Part shown: piece by piece, positions 23,521 through 36,952 of the stretch | Numbering within the stretch: position 1 is the first letter of the stretch | How the letters are laid out: the number at the start of each line of letters is the position of its first letter | NCBI GenBank assembly: GCA_036583965.1 | Contig: JAZBQD010000001.1 | Span: 30,290,597 to 30,354,596 of the forward strand | DNA from: Prunella strophiata | Taxonomy: Eukaryota; Chordata; Aves; Passeriformes; Prunellidae | DNA: 64,000 bases | Reading direction: 5' to 3' | Position numbers and translations under genes: made by a program | Notes under the pieces: model-generated | What the model saw: the letters and a program-made list of their open reading frames with translations, nothing else | What the model was told of the DNA's origin: nothing | The model's database searches: none

Positions 23521-24911
23521 GACTAATGATAAGAAAGCCAGAGTTGAATGTTAATATTTCAGTTCTTCTTGTTCAGAGACACAGACATTTCTACACCCTT
23601 TTTTTCAAAGACAAACACAAGCCAAAAGAAGTTCAAGGGTATCAAATTTTACAAAGTAAATTATATGAAGAAACCCCAATTTATCAGTCACATATTAACC
23701 ACCTAGTTAAAAACAGAAACAACCTCAGCCAGATCCTCTCAAGTGTGTATTCAAAAGTAAGGCAACTTATGGGGAAGCAGAGGAAGAATTGAAAAAGAAA
23801 TAAATAAAATCTTAGAATTTAAGAATACAGTCCCCTGGATTTATAAGAAGTGTAGGAAAATCTTTACTTCACTGTGGTGTTGGCAGGGACCTAGTTTGTC
23901 TTCTTGTAATGACCAAGGTAGATGAAATTTTATTTCAGTTTAAAACTTTAGAATATGCAGGTTGGAATTACACTGGAAATATGTATATTTAAGATGCTAA
24001 GATAAATTGGTACGTCTAAATGGAAAAGAGAAGTAATAATTCTAATTAGATTTCTGCAGGATGAAATCTACACTTCCCAATGTTCATAGGAAGGAAACAG
24101 TTGCAGCAAGACTGAGCTGAAATTTGTGGAGTCTTGCTCCAAAGGTGTGGAAATATCACTTTCCTGTGCACTGAAATACTCTGCCTGACAAACACAATCT
24201 ATGCTGTAAATACAAGATTTCTAATCCCAAGGAGCAGAGCAATCACCAAGGACTCCCGTGCTTACTTTTACTCTTAGTAACTTCAAGGCATTGTATATTT
24301 TTCTATGAATTTAATGGAGCGGGGGGAGTGTAAACAGTAAAGAGATCATGGGCACAATGATGAGTGGCCTTTCAAATTTAGATTTTTTTTTTTTAATAGT
24401 AGCTTATTTTTCATCCACAAGTAGAACTTCACTGTTTTCTGCAGTGACTGATCAGATTGTGAGTGTTTTAGTCACAAAGGGGAAACTTCCTTAACTTTGT
24501 AAAAACAAGACAGATTCCTCCTACAGTTTAGCAGAACTGCATAACTACAATGTGCCCTTGCTAGTGTTGCAACTTCTTCCTCTGTGTCCCTTAGAGTTGG
24601 TGTCAAAATCTTTGAGGCAATAGGACAAAGGACAATGCAATTTAGGTTGCTGTGCATTGAAACAAGGATAGTCTATGACAATGCATGGAATATTATAATT
24701 TGCTCTGTGTTGCTACTGATAAAGAATCTCCCAAAGATGTGTCTTTTGGCTTTACATGTCACACCTTGGGGAACTGACAAAGGGCCACTCGTAAGGAAAT
24801 CAGTGTCCTTTAATTGACACTTTTGTTTTTTTAAGGAAGGGAAGTAGAAACACAGAAATAAAAAGGATGTTACAGTTATTTAATGTTAGAGGCACACTTT
24901 CGTGTCTAATT

Positions 24912-24933
24912 AAAAAAAAAAAAAAAAAAAAAA
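24912..24933 (+). repeat. 22-base poly-A tract
   Basis: A run of 22 A followed by an A/C-rich tail (CAAAAACCAAACCACCAAAC). No upstream retrocopy is recognisable. Confidence 0.9.
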
Positions 24934-26239
24934 CAAAAACCAAACCACCAAACACTGTAATAACAATATCACATATGAATATAGTATATTTTTATGGAAT
25001 GTATTCCAAATACACTTTTCAAACAGCAGCAGCAAAATCAGCAGTCTTCTACCTGCTAGATCTGAGAAAATGAGAGATTAACAGCCACAATTTCACATCG
25101 TTTGGTCACTTGAATTCTGGCAAGATCTGTGAGTAATGAAATCCTTTAAAACAGAATTGACTGCAAGTGAGCCACCCAATGCTGTGTAACCCAAGATGAG
25201 TGGTAAAACTAAATCCCAGTCATGAGATTCCCAGTCCTCTGCTTGTAGCCATGGGGTCATCAGGTATTCTGTTAAAATGTTAACATGTGGCTTTGAGCAA
25301 TCCTTTTGTACTTTGCTGGGCTGGAAACAGCAGCTGGGGCTCCAGAATCATAGTGCCATAGCTGCTTGTGACTTGGTAGGAAATATCTGAACAGCTCTTT
25401 TCTGACACATGGGGTAACATTTTCTGTAGCTCCTCCTCCATGTTCAGAGCAGAACAGCTTGTTATAATGAAGTAACATAATTTAAAATTTAACTGAGCAT
25501 ATTTACACTTGCCATACCAATGAGACACTTTGACTTTCCTTATTCTCCAAAGTGCACTCTCAAAAGACAAAGTTAGTTCCCTTCACTTTGATGTTTGTCT
25601 GGAGAACAGACCCCCCTGAAAACAGACCATGTTCTGTTTTAAGTTCTACAGGTTAGGCACATCTCCTTTCTTTGCCCTTTCCCAAAACAAACTTTAATTT
25701 ATCCAAATATTATTCTGTATGGATATGGCATGTGGAGAAGTCAATTGAACAATTAAATGGACGGGGGGGGGGGAGTGCACTGATGCTTTGCTTTTTTTCC
25801 TAACTTTTCATTTGACAGTTTTCCAATAGCAGTATAATGACTTGAATAAACAATTACAGAATGAAGCATAATTTGAAAAGGCAGTGGAGAATAAAGACTA
25901 AAAATCAAGAAAAATGTATGATAGAATACTAAAATTTGATTTAGAAAATATTTTCAAGGTTCAATGGACCTATGACTTAATCGAAATACAAATTAGCATT
26001 TGATTAGGAATTGAAGTAGCTTTTTTTTTGACTGTGCAAACTTGGCAGGAAAGAGAGATGATGTTTGTTATGTACAAATAGTGTCCTATTGTCTGTATAC
26101 CTCTGCATTGGAACGAGAAACCAGATCCATGAAATCAGAAGCCTTTCTTCTCAAAATTGCACACACCAATGTGTGTAAAATGCTATATATATGGGAAAGG
26201 CTTGCTTCTCATTTATGACAGCATATGCATTAGGTATGA

Positions 26240-26320
26240 ACAGCTCCTGATCTCAAGTCCACTGAAGTCTGTGTAAATGTTTTTTCTGACTTCAGTGGAC
26301 TTTGGATCAACCACATTTTG
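26240..26320. repeat. Old dispersed repeat with perfect 15-bp inverted arms
   Basis: The arms AAGTCCACTGAAGTC (26255-26269) and GACTTCAGTGGACTT (26288-26302) are perfect inverted copies with an 18-nt loop. The flanks CTCCTGATCTC and TTTGGATCAACC extend the symmetry imperfectly. I recall a dispersed element of this form (CAAAGTCCAYTGAAGTCAATGG-like) as common in turtle, crocodile and bird genomes. Confidence 0.5.
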
Positions 26321-29300
26321 GACAGCCTTAAACCACTTTGCTTGCTGAAGTCATAGTAACAGAGAAGTGATGATAATTGATACAGCATTCATAATAGTTA
26401 TGCCATTGAATTAAATGGGAGGAGCAAAGAAAAACATGCCATATTTCTGTGGTAACCTTAAGGAGTTTCTCTACCTTTAAAAATAAGTAAAAATGGTGTA
26501 AATCCATACACCAGACCTTTTTCACCAAAAGATTTATGTTATAAGTTTTCTGGGTTTCCAAACTCCTTTGTAGTCTATTTTTCATTCTATATACTAGTCA
26601 CTCTAAAAGATCAGGAACGTAAAGTCTGTATTGATTTCACTGAATATCAGAGCAGCCATCTTAAATTAATAAGAAGATCCAGCATGGCAAGATTCCGCAT
26701 TTGCTGTTAACTGTCTTGTTTTCAGCATTCAAGGAAAAGCAAAGATGAGGAATATATCTGTGGCTGAGTTTCAGTTCTTTATGTGGGAGAAGAATTAAGA
26801 TGGAAAGACCAGTGTATTATTAATACAAAATTTAAGTATTGGATACTAATAGAAAGAAAAAGGAAAAAAAGAAAAAATTAGTAGACGCAATACATTTATT
26901 TTGAAATTTTATGTGCCTTTAGCCAAAAGGTACAAGCCTGGGACAAAAAGAGGGCAGAAAAGATGAGAAATGTTTCTTGATCTGCAGTTTCAAAGAATGT
27001 CTCGTGTAAGCACCATTCAGTATTTGCAAAATGTTCTGATGATGCATTCTTGACATTCTTGGATCTTGATGTTTTATCTGCTTCAAGTGGCACACACTGC
27101 AACTAAAAGCCAGCCTCACCTGCTTTTCTAATGGTGCTAGTGTGTAACTATGCACCGTATCTTTTTGTATTAAAAAAAACAGAATGAAATGTATTTCCCT
27201 GAATTTCTAATGCACATAGAAACAAAAGCAGCAATCCTGTTTCATTTGAATTACCATTTCAGACCAAGAGAATGCTGTTCTGCAGTTTCTAAAATTAACA
27301 TTCTTGTATCTCATCAAGCACCATTATATTGTAGTTTCTAGTCAATGATTTTATTACATCTGTTACCACCAAAAAAATCAAGTAAATCTGTTAAATAAAT
27401 AGTTCATTGGCATAAAATGATTTTTAGGGGATGAATAATGTGGCGTGTTTTTTTCCCCCCCCCAACAAATAACAAATGTTTTGATTAAATCATATTTCAA
27501 TACTATGCTAAATTCCAACCCCAACTGATTTGGCACATTTTCTTTTTTGAAGCTACCTTTGATAAGAAATGCATTACAAACTCATCAGTTTAGCTTCCTG
27601 TTAACAAAGAGACAGCAGCCGTCTGGATTATTCTAGATCCGCAGTGAAACTGCCACACTATGTATGCTCAAACTAAAGCTGTGCAAGTTTGACAAGGGGC
27701 AGATGAATCCAGGAGTTATTGTGCAGGGGTTTAAGTCTATGCGGCAGCTGACGGTTGAAATAATCATCTATACATCGCTCTGAGCTAGCTGAGGAAAGGT
27801 TGAAGCTGTATATTTTCAACATATCTAGCCTAATGGTTAATCTGTTGTCTTGTACAGGGGGTGCTGGGTGGAATCACAGCAATAGCTGACAGTTTGGAGG
27901 AATTGCTGTGGGTGTTTTCAGTTGCCTGATTCACAAAGTGGTAGGTAGAAAAAAGTCTAAACAGGCTTGTCATTGAATGAGGCAAGTCATGCTCACTGTC
28001 ACTCCCATCAAAAGAACTCTGGTAGCCAAAAGCTCAATCAACATATTGATTATTTGCATTTAGTAATACAGGGCTGCAGCTTGTCTTCACCCCCCACGCC
28101 ATGAAAGCTGAGCCAGATTGCGGAACGGTGACTGCTCCTTTGGAGGTCAGCTTGGAAAGATATTCAGGAGAAAGATATCGGTTAAGTTGGGGGGAGAAAT
28201 AAAATATTTCTTCAAACCAAGATAGTTTAACTGTTAGAAACACTCTCTGTATTTCTAATGCTGGATCTGACATATCTTCGCAGTGACATGGCATTACTCA
28301 CTACAGAGATTAAGGGGGTGCAGTATGAATTAGACTGAAACAAAAATGAAGTATCTGCAAGTGACAGCTCTGGCTGATGGCTGCCTGTGAAGGAAAGCAC
28401 TGTGCTAGTGTCTGGTGAAAAGCAGTGCTGAAAGCCTAGCAGCTGATAGAGATGGGGGAGGAGAGGAGCACTGGGTATCGGTGGTGGTTGTTTAGAATGT
28501 CTGGTTTTGGTCAGGATATTTTTTCTCCTTTAAAACACATTTTCATCTTCCCTTCCAGGCAAATCATGCTGAAGCCAGTTTCAGCCATTTTGTTGAAAGC
28601 ACTGTACTGGTATTCTGCCTTGTTACATTTAAATTAAAGCTCAGCCCAGTTTTAAGTTATGGCAAGTGTATGCTCACAAAGAATAAATAGAGATTGCCAC
28701 AGGCATTAGTTTAACTACATTTGTTGTTTTAAAAATGTTCAGGGAGTTGCAGATTGCAATTCAAATTATCTTCATTATAATAAATAAAATGTATAGAAAT
28801 AGAAACAGGCATGATTCCCTAATGCAGTCTGTAGGCAAGTGTATATTCATTGGGCTTGAAAGGGAGTTCCTGAGGGTGGGGGTAAGGAATAGGAATGTAT
28901 GCAACTTCAAAATACCTTTACAATTGCATTAATATATCACTTTTTATACATATTATTTTTTATCTCTCTAATGGTGACAGGCTTCTTGGGCAAATTCTGT
29001 ACAGCATTTATTAAAAGTAGATAGTGTTCACCCAGGGTGCAATTAGAAAATACTACAGAAAATGGAATTTCATCCCCTTACTTTACTTTTATCCTGTGCC
29101 TTACTGTTTGCCATTCTCAAAAAGTAGTTTAAAATTTGCTCTCAAAATGGTTCTCAAAATATTCTTAGGTAATAATAATGCCTTATGGATACATAACAAG
29201 GTACTGAACAGTTCTAAGGAATTTAGGCAGCATAAACAATGCAGGTCTGTGATGGTTTGCATTGGAAATAAAGTTATATGTCATGCCACATAAAAATAAA

Positions 29301-30948
29301 TTAATCTAACTGTGACTAGAAAAATAGTCCTGTTTTAGTAGACTTGGTGGTGCTAAACTCATCCCATACTTGGAAAAGAACCCTGGTGGATTTGGAGGTT
29401 GTGATTTGATGTTGCACAGTGGTACAACAAATTACCCCAATCCAGACAGTTTGATTGCCAAACCTAGTGAGGCAGTGACAATATGTAAGGATGTATTTAG
29501 TTCCATATAATTAACAGCAATCTTTGTTTCCCAAATATGTTTTCTATGGAAATCAGCCCACATAATAGTGCAAGAACCCAATCAGGTTTTAAAGAAATTA
29601 TTAATAAAAATCATCTGTCTTTGCTGAACAGGGGAATGCTCCATAAGTGGCTTAGGTTCTGCACACTGTAGTCTGTATCTGCTGAAGCTGACCTGTGTTT
29701 CTCACCCAGTTGTGGAGAACTGCTTCATCCTAAAAGCTCTGTACTTGCTCATGTAGTTCAGGGTGTATCCTGACAGCCCCATGTGTGTGGCACAACTGTG
29801 CACCTACAGCTTGACAGGCTATTTATACTAAGAATAACCAGTTTCACTCTTCTGTGGTAAAAAAAATATATGTAATTTTTGGAGGAAAGGATAAAGAGGT
29901 TATTACCTCTACCAAAGATAGGTCATTCAGATATTATTCTGTAATCCTTGCTTTTGAAGATTTAGAAAAAAGTCTTTGGCCATAAACTGTTAGAATAAGA
30001 AAGAAAATTGTGCTATGTACAAACAATTTCATGACTTTGTCCACTGTGGGGCTTCTTCCTCTTTGATCTAAGCTCTTGAGGCAGAAGGCTAGAAGTCATG
30101 GGTTGAAACCAGTAGTTAGAACTTTTAAATCTAGAATAATTTGACCAAAAAAAATTGGCAGCTTGTTGTGCCCATGCTCAGTGACTAGTACCTGTCCACA
30201 CTGTTGGAAGTAAGGGGAAGTAACTTAGGTTTTAAGCAGCTCAGTCTGCCTTCTTGCTGAACAAGATCATGTGGTGCTATTAAATATGATGCCAAGCTCC
30301 AGATATGAAGCCATACCAAAAGACAAGTATTTTTGTTCTGACACATGCTGTGCCACCACAAGCACAAAATCTTGGGAAAGCTTGAATTTGTCTGCATGGA
30401 ATATGCCATAAGACCTACACTGCTATGGAAGGTTATTGCTTAATAGTCAGTCTGGTATCTGAAACCATAATTTATTGAACTCCAGAAGAGACTGTAAAAA
30501 GATTATGGTGTTTCTTACAACTTGATTAAAGGGTTGATAAGCTTAATAGATTCTGGTCTTCTTCCACTGCACGTGAAGATACTTTGATACAGGATATGGA
30601 TTTTTGAAGATTATTTCCAGTATTATTATCTGCACTTTAAAAATAGAACTGAGTTGATGCATATCGAGGCCTTCAAAACCATGCTTGACCAGTGACATGT
30701 GTAGGGAGATAGTTCTCTGCAGATATATTTTATCATCTGAAAATTATTTTACTTGGAGGAATGTCAAAAGTAGAAGTACAAAATTTGATAAAAAACCCAG
30801 TAACTCTGAGGTAAAATTGATAATTTTCAAGTAGTGTATTCAATATTATATACAGTATATTTTATTTTTGTGGCAGTATTGCTAATCAAAGATATATGCT
30901 CTCCTCTGATGGTTTAAAATACATGTGAACTCCGGTGAGTATGCAGCA

Positions 30949-30988
30949 TCATTATTATCATTATTATTATTATTGTTATTATTAATAC
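30949..30988 (+). repeat. (ATT)n microsatellite
   Basis: ATT trinucleotide repeat with two interruptions (a C and a G). Confidence 0.9.
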
Positions 30989-32473
30989 TATTACTATTCT
31001 TCAAATGTTACTTCTATTAGTAAGAATCAGAATAATATAAATTAGACTTTAGTTCTTTTCTCACTAATTTTTCAATCTACCTCAGTCAGAATAGTAGCAA
31101 ACCATCAAAAGGTCACTGAATTGGAATGGGTGCTTTGTCACCAACCAGTTCAACCTTGTTAAAAGGTACCTTCAAATGACTCTTGTAATTCCTATACACT
31201 CACCTTTTCCTTGAGAGAGACAGATTTTGTGCTTGAAGAAAAATGGCAAGCATGGGAATGCTATGTTCTTATCTTCCTTGTTACCAGATGGTGTTTCTAG
31301 CTGGTGGTAAACTAAACAAAGATCCAAAAAACATGCTGACCTTCTTAAATACTTTGCCTCTACTCTCTGCTCTATGTTCTCCATAGAATCTTTAAGGCCA
31401 TTGAAACATGCAAGTTTATCAGTCCACCAACTACTCCCTACCTAAACTTCTTACTTCATTATACATAGCCAAATATAAGGTCTTAGCAGCTCAGTTATAT
31501 ACCTTCTTTGTACTATACTCATTCAGAATGAAACAAGCATTAGGAGAAGATCTTTATTGCATATTTTTACCAGAAAAAAACTTTTGTTGTTGGTTTTTAC
31601 TGAGGATGCCATTTGTTAGAGTTATTAGTAGATAGGGTAGTGTTTAAATAGCCTTGATATATTATCAGTGAAAGACAAAGAATCACAGTTTTAAGCTAAA
31701 TCCATATTTAGGAAATTGAATTTTTTAACTTTCTTTTCAGAGGTACTATGTATGACCTCCTGAAATTTACAGTATGCAGCACTGTTGAATACTCAACAAC
31801 TTTTATGTAGGTTCCTTAAAATCAGTTTAATTCCATAAGTATGCTTGCACAATTTTGAAGTGGTGACCTTATGTTTTCTATGATTCCTTATTTATTTTAA
31901 TAGCAGCAGAGTGCTTTACCTCCCCTGTCATTTTCAGTAGTTTCAAAGAAATAAACATCTTCCACAGATAGTAAATCTCAAAGCCCTTATCAACATGGGG
32001 AAATAAGTATTGCCTCAGACATACTTACCCTAGCATGGGATTATTGCTTAAAGGTGATAATATTGTTGAATAATCCTTCTATAAGTAGTCTTTTATAAAG
32101 AGTCATTTTTAGAGGGAAAAAAACCCCCACAACACAAGAAAGCTGCAGGTATAAACCTTTATTTCTGCTGTTGGAACTGATACCTTAAGCTTTAATGTCT
32201 GTATTTCCACATAATATCAAAATTGATTCATGCCTGTGGTTTGAAATATTTTTTAATACAAAGAAATTAATTTAAATTTTTTCTTATTATTTAGAAGTAA
32301 AGAATGCAGCTAGATCAAGTTACCCAAAATGTTCATATCAATTCAAGAGTGCAACTACTAATGCATTGATTGATGCCAAGTCCACTGAAGGAATCCTGGA
32401 ACCTGTTCCACTTGTTAATAACCGTAAAGGGAGCCTCTTCCTACCCACCAACCCCTCGCTGCTGCACCTTAAC

Positions 32474-32615
32474 TTACTGAGTTCTGTTGAACAAGGAAAA
32501 TCTACCTACTGTAGATTGCAAAGGGCACTCAGCTTGCCTGTAAAATACCGCTACCATTCCCAAAAGCCGGGGTTGAACCAAGATCTCCGTAGGTAGCCCA
32601 GTAGCTGGATGCATA
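32474..32615 (-). repeat. tRNA-derived SINE-like remnant
   Basis: On the minus strand the segment CTACTGGGCTACCTACGG is followed by AGATCTTGGTTCAACCCCGG. The second part resembles a pol III B box (GGTTCRANNCC) in the setting seen in tRNA-derived SINE heads. No intact A box or complete tRNA fold is visible, so it is not called a tRNA gene. Confidence 0.35.
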
Positions 32616-35600
32616 AGGCAACACAGAATGGTTTGTGCATGGTTTTGCAGTCTGTTTTCCATGTGACTATGACATTACTAATGCTCTGTTAAAGTGCTTA
32701 CAGATGTGGGTTTCTCCAGATGTGGTGATTAATAAGTTAATCGAGATAGCTAGTCAACTAATGTTTCTGGGTGGTTTGTGCTTTACCTTTCAAAGGATTT
32801 AATTGCTTTGAAGCATTTACATGCTAGGCAGAATGAACTTACCAGGTATCCCAGTTCACGTGATGTTCAGTAACATCGATGTTATTTCAAATTTCAGCTC
32901 TTTTTGGTGTCTAAAAAAGCATCTGTAAACTAGTTCAGCTAGTGACCTGGGAGAGGCAGTCAAGGAGACAGTGTTGTTTTAAAAATAGTTAGAAAAGAAC
33001 AAAGAAAAAAGTTATGAACTTGTCCACTGTTTTGGAAGACTTTCCCTTTGTATTGCTTTAAAAATGAAATGGGGATAAAAGTCAAGTAATATGTTGTTAC
33101 AGATGTTCAACTCCACATTAAGGCTGTTAAAATTACCAGCACATCTTAAACCAATTCATGGAACATTGTCTGGAGGTTATGTCATTGAAATAATGAACAC
33201 TCTTTACTCAAGAATAAGCAAACATGTTAAAACATCAGTGTAACTTTAAATTAAACTCCAGCATAAAACTGAGTGTCTGAAGCCTCATTAGACTCCCCTG
33301 ACATTTTTTTAGCATTGAGTCTTTCTGAACTGCAAAACTGTTATTAGACAAGTGAGCTCTGGGTTGTTACAGCAGTACAGTAAGTGTTATACTTAGGGAT
33401 GTGCAAACAAGCTCTTGAATGTTATTAGAACTCAGAGGCTGAATTGAGTTCCAGATCTATAAAACTCTGTGTCCAATTCTTGAACCTATTTCCAATTTTC
33501 ATGAAAGCGGTAAAAAAAGTCTGCATAAGATAATATGGCTGTAGTTAATACAAATCCTGTAGTATAAAGACATAACAAATGGTGACTCATTAACAAAAGC
33601 AAAGATACAATATCAGAATTTATTTGTCATATATCACAGCCCCATTACACAAATATGTTTGTCATTCATAAGAACAAGTGAATTTAAGACTCCCTTTTAA
33701 ATTAATGCAGAGACAGAAACCATGAAACTAAAATATTTAATAACCTTACTAAAACTTTTTTGCTAGATCCACTTCTTTAAATAGGCAGGAAATCGGAGGA
33801 GTATTTGAAGGATAATAATTAAATATGTTTTATAGTCCTACTTACTACTAAGAAACCACTTGTGAGTTATCACTGTGACATTTTTGGGAATCAAGCCATA
33901 GGTAATAGTGTCCATTAGATACTATTCACATATTTCAACTTCATGTGTTCCCTTCCCCCATTCCTATGGAGCTGTGTTGCTAAACTGCAGATGCCCCCTA
34001 AACTCTGTGCAGAGATTTCAATGAAAAATAAAACTTGATTTTCTGTCATATGATTAATATAGATCTACTTCCATTGCTACAATGAGGATAAATGGCTTTC
34101 TTGGTTAAGCAACAAATTAAGATCCCTCAGCAGCCTTTCCTAACAGGTATTAACTAGTGAGCCATGCCAGCCTTGGGCTTTGCAGGTAACTGGTGACAGT
34201 AAGATAATTTGAATATGGCAAGCACATATCCAAAAGGAAGCTTATTTATTGCAGATGCAGTTCCAATAACAAGTGCAGACGTCTAGAAATGTACTTCTAG
34301 AAGTTGTTCTTTTGGATAATTACTAGTAAGACTTTGATTTTAATTGGGTGGCAGGTTAGCATCACCTGGCAGCACTGCACAACACAAATGTTGGACCATG
34401 TAGTACAAAAACATCCTTATTGTATTAACTTTCAGAATTTTAAAGGATCAGGCAGGAGTCTTATTAGCTAGCTGAAAACATGGAAAAATATTATTTTTTA
34501 ATATTGTTTTCTCTTGTTCAGAGAAAAAAATCTGGTTATAATATTATCTACAGTTGACTTGTGTTACAGTAAGATTTTTGCCTGTGGTCCTAATGGCTGT
34601 GTATCTTCCTTGAACTGCTAAAATTGTATAACAACACACTTGTGGTGCCATACTGCATCTCTGGACAAACATTCTGTAACCCCATGGTAACAGATTAATT
34701 GAGTGAAATTTAGAATTTTTACTCCCAAGAGAGCAAAATAGATCATTTGTTGTTTTCTGAAAGGCACATTTTGCATGGTTCTTGTTCATTTTAAGTGGTG
34801 GAACTGAATATTTATGTACAATAAAGAACAAGAGAGCACAGTGCATATCTTGAAAGCTATTGTTTGTGGAATAGCATGCAAATAACTTTTTGGTAGAGAA
34901 GTTTAAAACAAGACTAGGTCATTTTCAAGAGAATAATTTGAAGAGGGTATTCTGAAAAGCGCTAAGAGTTGCACATTTTTGCAATCAGAGCTGCAAAGAT
35001 ATTACCAAAAAACACAATTATGTGCGTGTTCACTTCATGGTACACATAGCTTAATATTGAAGTGATCTAGTTTATTATGTACAAACTGTTACAGAAAGAA
35101 AATTTCAATTTGTTTATTTTTGAGATTTTTCTGTGGGCTTATTTATTTCTCAGCCAAAGAATGACATTTGAATAACCATCAATAAGCATTTACACTATAG
35201 GACTTTGATCTGGAAAAAGAAAGAAAGGTCAAATGAGAAGAAAATTCCTTTGTCTTTAGGGATGCTGCCCAAGAAGAGAAGCAACTTAGTGAATAAATCA
35301 TTATTAGACAGTCATTGTTCCGATCTAAGTATTATCTTTTACACCACTCTTTGGCACACTTATTTTGGGATTAGCTTTGTTTGGTTGCTTTTGTTTGGTT
35401 TTTTCTTTGCAGTGCTTTCTGTGGTTGTGACTCCCTTGTTCTGGGTGATGCCAGGTCATCTAAAAAGAGGGCAAAATCTGTCTTTTCAGGGCCCAGCCCT
35501 TTGGTCTTGACCAAGGCAAAATGAAGTTCCATATCAGGCTTGGGCAAACAGATAGAGGTGGCAGGCTGGAATGCAGTCTGTAATAAAATAGTGTCAGAAG

Positions 35601-35767
35601 AGAGTTACAGAAAAGGCTATTGCTTCATTTCTTCACAGATAAGCCTGGTGCAGGTGACATATATCCCATTTTTGTTGTTTTTCTTATGTATCTTATTGCA
35701 AGTAGTATTTTTTCCTCAACCTCTGCTTGTGCACTGCTGATGTGTACTAAGCTCTTTAAATATAGCA

Positions 35768-35790
35768 GCTACTACTACTACTACTACTAA
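35768..35790 (+). repeat. (CTA)n microsatellite
   Basis: About seven tandem CTA units in intron. Confidence 0.9.
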
Positions 35791-36832
35791 TGTCTTTCCT
35801 TTTAGCTTTAAAGTAAAAGCTTCCTAGGCATCAGTTATATTATCTTCTAATTATTTTTTCGGTTAACAGTAGGATGGGAAAAAGTTTATTTTTTCTTCTT
35901 TGTATCAGAATAAATTAGCATTAATATGAACCTGAGAAAGCAGGCATGAGTTTATTCCCTTTGATAGTACATGTAAAAGTTACATACAGATTATAAGTGC
36001 AGTTACAATCTCAAAACAGTAAAGGTGGTGGTTAATTCTTATAGATGAGTTCTTAGGAAGCTGCACTTGTTTAAGCAATACATACTGTGACATAAGTTAT
36101 CCAAGATTAGTTTATGACTGACAAAACTATAAGTGATGTTATATCTGGAATTCTATCTGTCCTTGAAAATGCACCTCATCCTCATTAAAAGATTGCATAA
36201 CACATGCATTCTCTGTTACACAGGTATTGTCTCCCCACTTCCATTAAACCTCATTCTGTTCACTCCTGTTAAAACTCCGTTTTGGGAGGAGAGTAGAGCG
36301 ATGAGGTCTGACTTGTGCTGGAGATCTGTGCACAATGGCAGGCTGCATTCACATTCCCCACTAACTGAATCATTGAACATCAAGGCATTGAATATTTTAC
36401 ATCTCTTCATGAAGACTCTGTTGTTTGGCATGTGAGGAGCGAGAACCAACTGGTGTCTAGTTCATTAGCAAAAGCAGGCTGGCAGCTGTTATGTTGATAT
36501 TGAAAATAGTACTTTATCTGTCTGGGAACACAGCAGAGCACTAATTCTATTTTTCTGTAGCGCAGATTAACTGATAATAACTCTAAGAATAACCCGAATG
36601 TGGTTCCCCCGCCTTTGTTTTTGAAGTATGAAAGCAATTTGAACACCTATGTTCAAAACCCTGGTATTCTTCTCTGCTTCTCCTTCAAACCAATCTCTTC
36701 GACTAACATGTATTTGATTTTTATTACTGTTGGCCTATGTTAGCAATGAAGTATCAGTGCGTGAATGGACATAGAGTGTGTGTTCTTTGCTACTTCACTT
36801 GTATTTCATATTGCACTCAGAGCAGTACTTAA

Positions 36833-36952
<120 letters not shown>

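Noticed and set aside
23526..23792. 88-codon open frame on the + strand
   Set aside because: No recognisable family, no promoter or splice context, and part of the adjoining sequence looks like an old repeat; length is within chance for 64 kb.
25763..25773. Run of 11 G as a G-quadruplex
   Set aside because: A single homopolymer run without the spaced G-tracts that define a normal quadruplex motif; likely slippage or assembly noise.
30085..30115. GGGTTGAAACC as a pol III B box or SINE head
   Set aside because: No A box and no SINE body recognisable; too short to support.
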